From Actinomadura harenae (lineage in GTDB: Bacteria; Actinomycetota; Actinomycetes; Streptosporangiales; Streptosporangiaceae): a stretch of DNA of 64,000 nt. The stretch lies in assembly GCF_003696215.1 (NCBI RefSeq), contig NZ_RFFG01000038.1, positions 1 to 64,000 of the forward strand, read 5' to 3'. The position numbers were made by a program, and so were the translations under genes. This document shows positions 16,064 through 25,043 of the stretch, in pieces. Position 1 is the first letter of the stretch. Each line of letters starts with the position of its first letter. The notes beneath the pieces were generated by a model. It saw nothing but the letters and a program-made list of their open reading frames with translations. It was not told the origin of the DNA and did no database searches.

Positions 16064-17392
16064 TCAGTGGCCGCGGACGACGAGCTGGAAGTTGACCGGA
16101 CGGTTCCCGGAGAAGGCGACGCGTCCGGCGGTGTCCAGCATCTTGAAGCGCGCGAGGCAGAAGCCCGGCTTCCTCGGCGTGGTGATCTCGACATGGATGT
16201 CCACCGTGTCGCCGGGACGCGTGGTGTTGATGGGCACGCGGGTCTTGGTCCGGCAGTCGTCCGGCCTCAGCGGCAGGTCGAGGCGGCGCAGCGAATAGCC
16301 GCGCCAGTACAGCGCGCCGGTGTTCCGGATCCGCCACACCTTGACGACGGTCGTGTTGGTGCCGACCAGGGTGCAGTCACGCAGGGTGATGTCGTCGACG
16401 AACGCGGCCGCGTCCCCCTTGTGCAAGGGCGGGGCCCACGCGGGCTGGCTCGGCTTCACCGGGCATCCGACCGCCGCGGCGGCCGCGGACGGACGGTCGG
16501 ACGGGGAGGGGACGTTCTCCTGGGGCTTGGATCCGCCGGTGGACTCGACCACGGTGTAGATCACCGCTCCCACCCCGGTCGCCAAGATCGCGGACGCGGC
16601 CAGGTAGGTGATCCGCATCCGCTTCTTGGAGCGCTTCGCGGGGAGCGGGGGCGTGACCTGCTGTTCTCCCCCGGCCGCACCGCGAAGGTCGCCGCCGAGA
16701 ACGGCGGGCGGCTGCGATGCCGGTCCGCCGGGAAGCTCATGCAGGGGAGTGACGGACGGCGCGGCGACGCCGGAAGCCTGCGCCGACACGGGAGCCGGCC
16801 CCGTGAGCTGCCCGGATGGTTGCGGCGGGGCTGCGGAGTGGACGGGCGGGGGCGGCGTCGCCGAGGTCTCGTTCGGGGGGAAGGGGGACGCGGCAGGCTC
16901 GTCGGACACCGGCTGCGCCTGCGATCCGACGACCATGTGAACGGACGGACGCTCCCCGGCGTCCACGGCGGAGGCCGCGGCCTCACCGGGCGGACGGACC
17001 GCCGCGGCGTTCGCGGCGTTCGCCTGGGCCGGGACGCTCGGCGTACCCGCGACGTTCGCTTGACCTGCGATGCTCGGCTGAGCCGGGGCGTTCGCGTTGC
17101 CTACGGCGTTCGGGGGAAGGGACGCGCTCGGGCCTCGGACGATGAGGTTCGCCTGTTCCCAGCGTTCGCGGTAGTCCTCGGGGTCTCCGCCGCAGGCCTT
17201 GACGAACTCGGCGGTGGTGCCCCAGCTCGGGAGCCGGTTCCCCTTGGTGGCCTCGTGCAGGGTTGTGTGTGAGATTGCCCCAGATCGTCCGGACATCTCC
17301 CGGAATGACGGGTTGCCGACCGAGTTTCGGAGTTCTCGTAGAACCTCCGCGAAGCCCTCGATCGCCTCCGCGCGTGCACGCCTCTCGTCCAC
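16064..17392 (-). CDS. Membrane-anchored HTH protein with NBR1-like Ig domain
   Basis: A 442-residue protein starting at GTG. The N-terminal XRE-type HTH (about 15-70; FREMSGRSGAISHTTLHEATKG) is followed by a long Ala/Pro/Ser-rich linker (about 85-245). Next come a basic stop-transfer KRSKKRMR and a single membrane helix (about 260-280). The C-terminal extracytoplasmic domain has CTLVGTNTTVVKVWRIRNTGALYW, the pattern of NBR1-type Ig-like domains. The topology puts a DNA-binding-like domain inside and a ligand-binding-like domain outside. It could couple envelope state to transcription, or the HTH could be a protein-interaction domain. It is monocistronic and convergent with the wall-enzyme block. 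Confidence 0.85.
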   Translation of the reverse strand: MDERRARAEAIEGFAEVLRELRNSVGNPSFREMSGRSGAISHTTLHEATKGNRLPSWGTTAEFVKACGGDPEDYRERWEQANLIVRGPSASLPPNAVGNANAPAQPSIAGQANVAGTPSVPAQANAANAAAVRPPGEAAASAVDAGERPSVHMVVGSQAQPVSDEPAASPFPPNETSATPPPPVHSAAPPQPSGQLTGPAPVSAQASGVAAPSVTPLHELPGGPASQPPAVLGGDLRGAAGGEQQVTPPLPAKRSKKRMRITYLAASAILATGVGAVIYTVVESTGGSKPQENVPSPSDRPSAAAAAVGCPVKPSQPAWAPPLHKGDAAAFVDDITLRDCTLVGTNTTVVKVWRIRNTGALYWRGYSLRRLDLPLRPDDCRTKTRVPINTTRPGDTVDIHVEITTPRKPGFCLARFKMLDTAGRVAFSGNRPVNFQLVVRGH

Positions 17393-17863
17393 CGGGCGAA
17401 GCTAGCAGCGCTCACGGTAATCACTCAAGGCGTAACCCGTATTGCGGACGACCCTACAAACCACATCTGTCCTAGACCTTTCGTTGTCACTCGAAGCGGG
17501 TCCTCTACCAGCCCCGAGGTCCCGCGCCGCGTCGCCGGGATTCGGCGCCGACTGGAGCATGATCCGATATCCCCTGATCAGAGCCTTCGGTATCGGTGGC
17601 CGAAGGGTTCCCTCCCCACCGGGGCGGTGGTCGTGGCAGCGGTCCCCGCCGCACGCCACGGAGTGCGGGACGCCTGTGGGGGAAGGGTTCCCCGCCCTTT
17701 CCCGCCCGTCCGACGCCGTGGCGAACATCACTGAGCGTGATGAAGGCCGCACGCCCCATCGCGGGCACCGGCGACGTCCGCGAGTGATCATTTCAGGATG
17801 GCGGGACGAGGGTGTCCTGTTTCCCGAAGCGAGGAGAATCCGCTCCGCCCGTCGGACGGAGGG
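17393..17863. other. 470-bp intergenic region
   Basis: No supported gene. On the minus strand the motif GGGAACCCTTC occurs twice (near 17604 and 17687), so it could be a repeated protein-binding site. An 87-residue open frame at 17505-17768 has Arg/Pro-rich random composition. The region holds the upstream sequence of the membrane-anchored HTH gene. Confidence 0.4.
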
Positions 17864-18523
17864 TCAGGAGCGCAGAAAGGCCAGGACGGCGAGGACGCGG
17901 CGGTGGACGTCGGCGTCCGGCGGGAGGTCGAGCTTCGCCAGGATGCCGTTGATGTGCTTGCCGACGGCCGCGGCCGAGACGGTGAGGTCCTGCGCGATCG
18001 AGGCGTTGGAGCGGCCCTGGGCCATGAGCGCCAGCACCTCGCGCTCGCGCGGGGTGAGACGGTCGAGCGGGTCACGGCGGCGGCTCAGCAGGTGGCGGAT
18101 CACCTCGGGGTCGATCACCGTCCCGCCGTCGGCGACCCGCCGGACGGCGTCGGCGAAGTCCGTGACGTCGATGACGCGGTCCTTCAGCAGGTAGCCGACC
18201 GCGCGCGCCTCGGTGGAGTCGAGCAGCTCACCGGCCGACGCGGTCTCGATGTACTGGCTGATCACGAGCACGGGCAGCCGGGGATCGCGCTCGCGCAGCG
18301 CGATCGCGGCCCGCAGGCCGTCGTCGGTCAGCGTCGGCGGCATGCGGACGTCGGTGACCACGATGTCCGGCTTGTGGGTCTCGACGGCGGCGACGAGGGA
18401 CGGCGCGTCCCCGACGGCCTCGACGACCTCGTGCCCGAACCGGGTGAGCACGGCGGTCACGCCGTCGCGCATCAGGGCTCCGTCCTCGGCGAGGACGACG
18501 CGGAGGGGACGGGCTTCGGACAC
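17864..18523 (-). CDS. LuxR/NarL-family response regulator
   Basis: A 219-residue regulator starting at GTG. The receiver domain has phospho-acceptor Asp58 (KPDIVVTDVRMPP) and Lys in GYLLKDRV. The C-terminal GerE HTH has LTPREREVLALMAQGRSNASIA. It overlaps the upstream kinase gene by 52 bp, so translation is probably coupled. It is the partner of the kinase at 18472 and a likely regulator of the divergent ABC operon. Confidence 0.93.
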   Translation of the reverse strand: MSEARPLRVVLAEDGALMRDGVTAVLTRFGHEVVEAVGDAPSLVAAVETHKPDIVVTDVRMPPTLTDDGLRAAIALRERDPRLPVLVISQYIETASAGELLDSTEARAVGYLLKDRVIDVTDFADAVRRVADGGTVIDPEVIRHLLSRRRDPLDRLTPREREVLALMAQGRSNASIAQDLTVSAAAVGKHINGILAKLDLPPDADVHRRVLAVLAFLRS

Positions 18524-19767
18524 GGAATCTCCACTCTCAGCAGGGTCGGACCCCCGGACGGGCTGGTCAGCGCGAGGGTTCCGCCGACGACCGCGAGCCG
18601 GTCGGACAGGCCGGTCAGGCCGCTGCCGCCGTCCGGGTCGGCGCCGCCCGCGCCATCATCGCCGATCTCCAGGCGCAGGGTGCCACCGGTGTGCGCGGCG
18701 GTGACCCAGGCGTGGTCCGCGCCGCTGTGCCGGGCGACGTTGGCCAGCGCCTCGCAGACGACGAAGTACCCCGTGGCCTCGACGGCGGCGGGCAGGCGTC
18801 CGGTGACGTCCCAGGTCAGGGCCACCGGGACGGGGGAACGGTCGGCGGTGTCCTGGACGGCCGCGCCCAGGCCGTGCTGGGTCAGCACCTGCGGATGGAT
18901 CCCGTGGATCAGCTCGCGCAGCTCGGTGAGCGCCTCGCGCGCCTCCCGGTGGGCGTGCGCGACCCGGTCGGCGGCGGGGCCGGGCGGCAGGTCGAGCATC
19001 GCCAGGCCGAGGCTGGTCGCGACCGCGACGAGACGCTGCTGCGCGCCGTCGTGCAGGTCGCGTTCGATGCGGCGGCGCTCGGCCTCGAACGCGTTGACCA
19101 GCCGCGCGCGGGACCCGGTGACCTCCGCGAGCAGCCGCGCCGCCTCGTCCGGACGGGGGGCGAGGAGGTGCCGGGTGAACGCGGCGCGTCCGGCCGCGGC
19201 CAGTGTGACCAGGTAGGCGGAGGCCACGAGCAGGACGATCCCGACGGGGAGGGCGATGGCCGCCTGCCCGAAGGTTCTGATCGCGATGCCCGGCGCGAGC
19301 CCGCGCTGTCCGCCGGACAGGACGGGCGTCCAGGCGGTGAGCAGCGCCAGCGGCGGCACGGCGCCGACCAGGGCGACGGCCAGATCGAGTGGCCACAGAA
19401 CCGTGGCCAGCAGGACAGTGAATCCCAGCTCGCGCCAGGTCGCGGACTCGCGGACCCGCGTGGCGAGCCAGCCCCCGACGCCCGGACGGTCCGGCGCGCG
19501 ATGCGGATCGGCGACCGGGTCGGGGTCCACCAGGCGGAGCCGCCACCGCTCGAACGCGGCGACCGGGACGCCCGCGAAGGCCAGCGCCCCCAGTATCGGC
19601 AGCCCGACGAGCACCGACGCCAGCGTCCCGCCGACGAGCAGCACCGCCGCGACGACCGTCAGCACGAGCGCGCCCGGAACCGAGCTGGTCACCAGGTACG
19701 CCAGGCTCCGCCAGGGCCACGCCGATGCCAGGAACCCGCGGCGTCTCAGGGCCGTCGTCGCCTGCAT
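18472..19767 (-). CDS. NarL-family sensor histidine kinase
   Basis: A 431-residue kinase. Hydrophobic segments occupy about residues 20-190 (including the VPGALVLTVVAAVLLVGG stretch and a two-helix sensor-like region). A HisKA_3 domain has ERRRIERDLHDGAQQRL with phospho-acceptor His239. The HATPase domain has CEALANVARHSG and GSGLTGLSDRL. The start is the ATG of MQATTALRRRG. It is cotranscribed with the overlapping response regulator and divergent from the ABC pair at 19902. Confidence 0.92.
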   Translation of the reverse strand: MQATTALRRRGFLASAWPWRSLAYLVTSSVPGALVLTVVAAVLLVGGTLASVLVGLPILGALAFAGVPVAAFERWRLRLVDPDPVADPHRAPDRPGVGGWLATRVRESATWRELGFTVLLATVLWPLDLAVALVGAVPPLALLTAWTPVLSGGQRGLAPGIAIRTFGQAAIALPVGIVLLVASAYLVTLAAAGRAAFTRHLLAPRPDEAARLLAEVTGSRARLVNAFEAERRRIERDLHDGAQQRLVAVATSLGLAMLDLPPGPAADRVAHAHREAREALTELRELIHGIHPQVLTQHGLGAAVQDTADRSPVPVALTWDVTGRLPAAVEATGYFVVCEALANVARHSGADHAWVTAAHTGGTLRLEIGDDGAGGADPDGGSGLTGLSDRLAVVGGTLALTSPSGGPTLLRVEIPCPKPVPSASSSPRTEP

Positions 19768-19790
19768 CGGCCCAGCATATAAGCGGCTTT

Positions 19791-19802
19791 TGGGACGTCC
19801 CA
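19791..19802. promoter_or_regulatory. Palindrome in kinase/ABC divergent promoter
   Basis: A perfect 12-bp palindrome TGGGACGTCCCA lies 24 bp from the kinase start and 100 bp from the ATPase start. It is a candidate site for the NarL-type regulator at 17864, which would give autoregulation and ABC control. This is inferred from position only. Confidence 0.4.
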
Positions 19803-19901
19803 TAGGGCGTGGGAGAGGGGGCGGGGTAAGGCTGGGCATACCCCGCAGACGGTGCTCCGGCTGATCGACCGGGCCTGGTCCCCGGCGCTTGACTTGAGGG
19901 C

Positions 19902-20687
19902 ATGGACATCGTGCGGCTCACCGCGGTGAGCAAGACCCACGGGACGGGATCCGGCGCCGTCACCGCCCTGGACAAGGTCACCCTGGGGTTCCCGGAAGGG
20001 TCGTTCACCGCCGTGATGGGCGCGTCCGGATCGGGCAAGTCGACGCTGCTCCAGTGCGCGGCCGGGCTGGAGCGTCCGACGGCCGGGACCGTGTCGGTCG
20101 CGGGCACGGACCTGTCGCGGCTCCGCGAGTCCGCGCTGACCAGGCTGCGGCGCGAAACGATCGGGTTCATCTTCCAGGCCTACAACCTGCTGCCCGCGCT
20201 GACCGCCGAACAGAACGTCGGCATGCCGCTGCGCCTGGCCGGGCACCGTCCCGACCCGCACGCCGTCCGCGCCGCCCTCGACGCCGTCGGCCTCGCCGAC
20301 CGCGCCCGCCACCGTCCGGCGGAACTCTCCGGTGGCCAGCAGCAACGCGTCGCCATCGCGCGGGCCCTCGTCGCCGCGCCGCGCGTCCTGTTCGCCGACG
20401 AGCCGACCGGCGCGCTGGACAGCGCGTCCTCCCGCACCGTCCTCGGGATCCTGCGCACCCTCGTCACCGGACACGGTCAGACGATCATCATGGTCACCCA
20501 CGACCCCGTCGCCGCCGCCCACGCGGACCGCGTCGTCTTCCTCGCCGACGGCCGCGTCGCCGGAACCCTCGACCACCCCGACGCCTCCACCGTGGCCGCC
20601 CACCTCACCGCCCTCGACCCCGCCACCCCGCCGAGCGCCCAGGCGGGCGGGGCCGCCGCGTTCGCGAAGAAGGAGGCGTCGTGCTGA
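19902..20687 (+). CDS. ABC transporter ATP-binding protein (MacB/LolD type)
   Basis: A 261-residue ATPase with Walker [11 protein letters not shown]-loop [11 protein letters not shown], signature LSGGQQQR, Walker [14 protein letters not shown] and the H-loop VTHD. The TGA overlaps the GTG of the permease gene. It is the second MacB-like ATPase in the window next to a NarL-type two-component system. Confidence 0.93.
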   Translation: MDIVRLTAVSKTHGTGSGAVTALDKVTLGFPEGSFTAVMGASGSGKSTLLQCAAGLERPTAGTVSVAGTDLSRLRESALTRLRRETIGFIFQAYNLLPALTAEQNVGMPLRLAGHRPDPHAVRAALDAVGLADRARHRPAELSGGQQQRVAIARALVAAPRVLFADEPTGALDSASSRTVLGILRTLVTGHGQTIIMVTHDPVAAAHADRVVFLADGRVAGTLDHPDASTVAAHLTALDPATPPSAQAGGAAAFAKKEASC

Positions 20688-23050
20688 GCGTCGCGGTGGC
20701 CGGGCTGCGGGCCCGCTGGGGATCGCTCGCCGGGCCGCTGGCGGCGTTGGCCCTGGGTGTCGCGGTGATCGCGACCATGGCGCTGGTGCTGGGGGCGGCG
20801 TCCGCCGATCCGCATCGGCTGCCGCGGCGGTTCGCGGCCGCTCCGGCCGTGGTGCAGGCCGACCCGAACCTGCGGTTGCGGGACCGCTACGGGACGCCGA
20901 CCGCCGAGCAGCCCGCGCTGCCCGCCTCGGTCGTCGCGCGCTTCCCCGGCGCGGCGCTGGACCGGAGCTTCCCGGTACGGACGCCGGGAGGGCCCGCCGA
21001 CCAGGTCGGACATGGCTGGGCATCGGCCGCTTTCGCTCCCTATGCCCTGGTTTCGGGGCGCGCTCCTGGCCGTCCTGGCGAGATCGTCGCGACCGGCGGG
21101 GCCCGGGTCGGGCAGCGCGTGAGGGTGCATGCCGGCGAAACGGACGGCTCGTACACCGTTGTCGGCGTCGCGCGGCCGGCCGCCCACGCGGCGGACGTCG
21201 AGCGTGCAGTGGGCGTCGAGCACGCGATCTTCTTCACCGATGCCGAGGCGGCACGGTTGTCGCCGTCCGTGGACGCGCTGGTCCCCGCCGACCAGGCGGC
21301 CGCGCGGCAGGCCGCCTCGATTCCGGGTGTGCGGGTCCTGACCGGACGCGATCGCGCGCTGGCCGATCCGGGCGCGCTGAGCGACCGGGCGAACCTGACG
21401 TCCCTGACCTCGTTCCTCGGCGTCGCCGCGCTGCTCTCGGCCTCGGTCTCCCTGTACGTCACCGCGAGCGCGTTCGGGCTGTCGGTCGCGCGCCGGCGGC
21501 GTGAGCTGGCGCTGCTGCGGACGCTCGGCGCGACTCCCGCGCAGGTCGTCAGGGCTGTCGGCACGGAAGCGGTACTGGTCGGCGTGGCCGGATCGATCGC
21601 CGGATGCGTCCTCGGACTGGTCGGCGGTCCGCTGCTCGCACGGTGGCTGGCCGGGCACGACATGGCCCCCGCCTGGTTCACCGTCCCCCGGGACGCCGGG
21701 GCGATCGCCCCGCTGGCGCTCGCGTTCGTGAGCGGAGTCCTGGTCGCGGTCCTGGCCGTGGTCGCCGCTTCGGTGCGCGCCGCGACCGTCCGTCCGGCCG
21801 AGGCTCTGCGCGAGGTGGACGTCGAGCGAGGAGGCTCGGGCCTGCCGCGGCGCCTGCTCGGGCTGGCCGCGTTCGCCTGCGGCATCGGACTCCTGCTGCT
21901 GATCGCGATCGTGATGCCCGACCTGGCACTCGACGCCAAGACCGACGTCGAGCTCGCGCTCCTGGTCGTCGGCGGCGCGGCGCTGCTGGCGCCGACGCTG
22001 CTTCCGTCGCTGGTCGGGCTGCTCACCTGGCCGTTCACACGCGGCGCCGGGCCCGGGGGGCTGCTGGCCCGCGAACGGGTCGCCACGGGGGCGCGCCAGG
22101 CCGCCGGGACGATCGTCCCGCTGGTGATCACTTTGGGGCTCGCGGTGGCCGTCCTCGGCGCGACGGGCATCGCCGAGTCGGTGAAGGAACGCGGCCTGCA
22201 CTCCGAGGCCGCACCCGCTGACCTGGTGGTCCTCCCGTCCGGTGGGGCCGGTGGGTCTGGCGGGTCCGGGTTGTCCGCCGCGCTGGTCGCTCGGGTGCGC
22301 GCCGTGCCGGGTGTGACGGCGTCCGCCATCACGGACACGAGCGTCCTCGCCCATGAGCCCGCGCTGACGCCGTTCCACCTGGAGGCGCCGACGCCGGTGC
22401 CGTTCTCCGCCATCGCCGTCGACTCCCCGGCGGTGCTCGGACTGCGCGTCCGGCAGGGATCCCTGAACGGCCTGAACGACACGACCGTGGCGCTCGACGC
22501 CTCCTGGCACAAGCGCGCCGGACAGGCCATGCGGCTGTGGCTGGCCGACGGAACCCCGGTGTCCTTGCAGGTCACCGCCGTGTTCGATGCCGCACCCGGG
22601 GCTCCGCGCATCGTCCTCGGACCGCATCGCGCCGGCCGCTCCGCCCAGCCCGGCCGCCTCTACCTGCGTGCGACGCCCGCGGCCGAGCCGAAAGTGCGGG
22701 CGGCGCTGGCTTCGCGTGACGCCGCCTTCGGCGAACCCGATGCCAAGGTGGTCACCACGTCCCGATGGACGGCCGCCGTCAGCGACCGCCAGGCGGAGCA
22801 GACGCGCATCGGGTTGCTGGTGATGATCGGCATCGCCGGCGTCTACGGTGCGATCGGCACGGTCGCCACCGCCGCGACCGCGATCTCCGGACGCCGCCGT
22901 GAGCTGGCACTACTCCGCCGTATCGGCACGACCCGCCTCCAAGCGATCCGGTTCGTCTGCCACGAGTACGCCCTGCTCGCGGTCGCGGGCGTGGTCACCG
23001 CCGGAGGCGCCGCGGGCGTCGTCCTGCTCGGCCTGGGCGGCGCGAGCTAG
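20681..23050 (+). CDS. FtsX-type ABC transporter permease
   Basis: A 789-residue membrane protein starting at GTG with an AAGGAGG ribosome site 5 bp upstream. It has an N-terminal helix, an extracytoplasmic domain and an FtsX domain (from about SLTSFLGVAALLSASVSLYV). A further membrane segment pair, a second extracytoplasmic part and a C-terminal FtsX segment with SGRRRELALLRRIGTT follow. It partners the overlapping ATPase and probably handles peptides or lipids sensed by the divergent two-component system. Confidence 0.9.
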   Translation: MLSVAVAGLRARWGSLAGPLAALALGVAVIATMALVLGAASADPHRLPRRFAAAPAVVQADPNLRLRDRYGTPTAEQPALPASVVARFPGAALDRSFPVRTPGGPADQVGHGWASAAFAPYALVSGRAPGRPGEIVATGGARVGQRVRVHAGETDGSYTVVGVARPAAHAADVERAVGVEHAIFFTDAEAARLSPSVDALVPADQAAARQAASIPGVRVLTGRDRALADPGALSDRANLTSLTSFLGVAALLSASVSLYVTASAFGLSVARRRRELALLRTLGATPAQVVRAVGTEAVLVGVAGSIAGCVLGLVGGPLLARWLAGHDMAPAWFTVPRDAGAIAPLALAFVSGVLVAVLAVVAASVRAATVRPAEALREVDVERGGSGLPRRLLGLAAFACGIGLLLLIAIVMPDLALDAKTDVELALLVVGGAALLAPTLLPSLVGLLTWPFTRGAGPGGLLARERVATGARQAAGTIVPLVITLGLAVAVLGATGIAESVKERGLHSEAAPADLVVLPSGGAGGSGGSGLSAALVARVRAVPGVTASAITDTSVLAHEPALTPFHLEAPTPVPFSAIAVDSPAVLGLRVRQGSLNGLNDTTVALDASWHKRAGQAMRLWLADGTPVSLQVTAVFDAAPGAPRIVLGPHRAGRSAQPGRLYLRATPAAEPKVRAALASRDAAFGEPDAKVVTTSRWTAAVSDRQAEQTRIGLLVMIGIAGVYGAIGTVATAATAISGRRRELALLRRIGTTRLQAIRFVCHEYALLAVAGVVTAGGAAGVVLLGLGGAS

Positions 23051-23066
23051 CCGAACGGGGCGAGCC

Positions 23067-23096
23067 AGCCGTCCGGCGCGGGGGCGCCGGACGGCT
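23067..23096. terminator. Bidirectional terminator
   Basis: A perfect 13-bp stem (23067-23079 with 23084-23096) and GGGG loop sits between the convergent permease and alcohol dehydrogenase genes, reaching the dehydrogenase stop. Confidence 0.75.
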
Positions 23097-24109
23097 CAGG
23101 CATGGCTGATGATGATCTTCCCGAAGCCTTCGCCCGACGCGCAGTGGGCGAAGGCGTCGGGAAGTTCCTCAAAGGGGAAGACGCGGTCGATGACAGGACG
23201 AACCCGGTGCAGCTCGACGGCCCGGTTCAGCTCAAGGAAGTGCGCGCGGCTGCCGGTGGCGATGCGATGCAGCGCGGCGCCCGCCATGAACAGCGTGGAC
23301 GGGTCGACGGCCCGGGCCCCCTCGTCGCCGGACAGCCAGTGGCCGACGAAGGCGACCTCGCCGTTCATCGCGACCGACTTCAGCGACCTCTCGAGCGGGC
23401 CGGTCGCGTCCACGACCCGGTCGACACCGTCGCCGCCGGTCAGGGCGCGGACGGCCTCGTCCCAGGCGGGGGTCTCGCGGTAGTCGATCACCTCGTCCGC
23501 GCCGAGCTCCCGGAGCCGCCCGGCCTTGGCGGGGCCGGACGTCGTGACGATCACCCGGGCCCCTGCCAGCTTGGCGAAGCGCAGGACGAACAGCGACACC
23601 GCCCCCGACCCGAGCGTGAGCACGGTCGCCCCCGGCCGGAGGGGGTTCCCACTGGTCAGGGCGTTCCACGCGGTCACCGCGGCCAGTGGGAACGCGGCGG
23701 CCTCCTCGTCGGACAGATGCTCCGGGACGGGCACGACACCGTCCTCGTCCAGCAGCGCGTACTCGGTCAGCATCCCGTCGACCATGGTGCCGAGCTGGAC
23801 GGCGTTCCCGGGCAGGAACGGGCCGTCCAGCCAGCGCGGGAACACGGTGGCGGCCACGCGGTCGCCGACCCGGACACGGCCGACGCCCTCACCGACGGCC
23901 ACGACCTCGCCGACCCCCTCGCAGCCGGGCACGACGCCGGGGCTGATCGGCAGGACGTACGTGTTGGCCAGCACCATCAGGTCGCGGAAGCCGATCGAGC
24001 TCGCGCGGACCCTCACCACGACCTGCCGGCGTCCCGGCTCGGGCTCGTCCTGTTCGTGCAGTGTTAGCCCGGCGAGTCCGTGACCCGGGTCAAGGCGGTA
24101 ACTCTTCAT
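23096..24109 (-). CDS. MDR-type zinc-independent alcohol dehydrogenase/oxidoreductase
   Basis: A 337-residue protein of the medium-chain dehydrogenase family. The GroES-like N-terminal half has GFRDLMVLANTY and PGCEGVGEVVAVGEGV. The Rossmann half has the modified nucleotide motif TLGSGAVSLFVLRFAKLAG. It lacks the structural-zinc Cys cluster and the catalytic Cys/His set of classical alcohol dehydrogenases, so it more likely acts like quinone or enoyl reductases. The start is the ATG of MKSYRL after GAAGGA. It is divergent from an XRE/MmyB-type regulator, the usual partner arrangement for such oxidoreductases. Confidence 0.87.
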   Translation of the reverse strand: MKSYRLDPGHGLAGLTLHEQDEPEPGRRQVVVRVRASSIGFRDLMVLANTYVLPISPGVVPGCEGVGEVVAVGEGVGRVRVGDRVAATVFPRWLDGPFLPGNAVQLGTMVDGMLTEYALLDEDGVVPVPEHLSDEEAAAFPLAAVTAWNALTSGNPLRPGATVLTLGSGAVSLFVLRFAKLAGARVIVTTSGPAKAGRLRELGADEVIDYRETPAWDEAVRALTGGDGVDRVVDATGPLERSLKSVAMNGEVAFVGHWLSGDEGARAVDPSTLFMAGAALHRIATGSRAHFLELNRAVELHRVRPVIDRVFPFEELPDAFAHCASGEGFGKIIISHA

Positions 24110-24140
24110 AACGGTCCTTCGTTCAGGGGCGTTCGGTCGG

Positions 24141-24189
24141 GGACGATCGTCCGCGTGGACGGTGCGCCCGACAATTCCTCCGGAGGAAT
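24141..24189. promoter_or_regulatory. Two palindromes in dehydrogenase/HTH promoter
   Basis: GGACGATCGTCC (24141-24152) and ATTCCTCCGGAGGAAT (24174-24189) are both perfect palindromes in the 115-bp space between the divergent genes. The second lies 36 bp before the HTH gene and is the stronger operator candidate for the adjacent regulator. Confidence 0.5.
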
Positions 24190-24224
24190 CGCCCAGCGGC
24201 CGAGACGGCCGGTAGAACGGGACG

Positions 24225-25043
24225 GTGAGCAGTACGTATGCACAGAAAAGCGTCGGGACGGAGCTGAAGCACTGGCGCGCGGTCCGCCGGGTCAGCCAGC
24301 TCGAGCTGGCCGTCCAGGCGGGAACGACCCAACGGCATCTGAGCTTCATCGAGAGCGGCCGCTCGCGTCCGGGCCGGGCGATCGTGATTCGGCTGGCCGA
24401 ATCCCTCGGCCTGTCCCTGCGGGAGCGGAACGACCTGCTCACGACGGCCGGGTACGCGCCGGTGTTCGCCGAATCCGGGCTGGACGAGGCGGCGCTGCGT
24501 CCCGTCCGCACCGCGCTGGAGCAGATCCTGCACGGCCACCTGCCCTGTCCCGCGCTGGTCATCGCGCCGTACGGCCGGGGCGTCGCGGCCAACGACGCCG
24601 TCGAGCTCTTCACCGAGGACGCGTCCCCCGAGCTGCTCGAACCGCCCGTCAACATGCTGCGCCTCATGCTCCACCCGCAGGGGATGGGCCCCCGGGTGGC
24701 GAACCTGGACGAATGGGGACGACACGTCATCGAGAACCTGCGCGCCCGGGCCCGGCGAAGCCCGGATCCGCGCCTCGACGCCTTCGTCGCCGAGCTCGCC
24801 GGATACGTCCCGCAGAGCCCCGTCGGCCCCGACCACCTGGGCTTCTCCGTCCCGATGCGACTCGCCTCGGCGGACGGCGAACTACGCCTGATCACCACCC
24901 TGACCTCGTTCGCCACCGCGACCGACGTCACCCTCGCCGAACTCCACCTGGAGGCCTTCCTGCCCGCCGACCAGGCCACGGCCGACCTCCTCCGCGTCCG
25001 GGCGGAGCGCCGCAACGCCGCGCCGTCCGGCTCAGACTCCTAA
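24225..25043 (+). CDS. XRE HTH regulator with MmyB-like ligand domain
   Basis: A 272-residue protein starting at GTG. The N-terminal HTH (about 10-68) has VSQLELAVQAGTTQRHLSFIESGRSRPGR. The remainder (about 95-260) matches the MmyB-like (PAS-like) domain of actinobacterial regulators, with NAVELF-like AANDAVELFTEDA and an LHLEAFLPADQATADLLR end. These proteins typically regulate a divergent oxidoreductase, as here. It overlaps the convergent amidohydrolase gene by 4 bp. Confidence 0.87.
   Translation: MSSTYAQKSVGTELKHWRAVRRVSQLELAVQAGTTQRHLSFIESGRSRPGRAIVIRLAESLGLSLRERNDLLTTAGYAPVFAESGLDEAALRPVRTALEQILHGHLPCPALVIAPYGRGVAANDAVELFTEDASPELLEPPVNMLRLMLHPQGMGPRVANLDEWGRHVIENLRARARRSPDPRLDAFVAELAGYVPQSPVGPDHLGFSVPMRLASADGELRLITTLTSFATATDVTLAELHLEAFLPADQATADLLRVRAERRNAAPSGSDS

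Noticed and set aside
17505-17768. An 87-residue minus-strand frame in the intergenic region
   Set aside because: Low-complexity Arg/Pro/Gly translation with no start signal.
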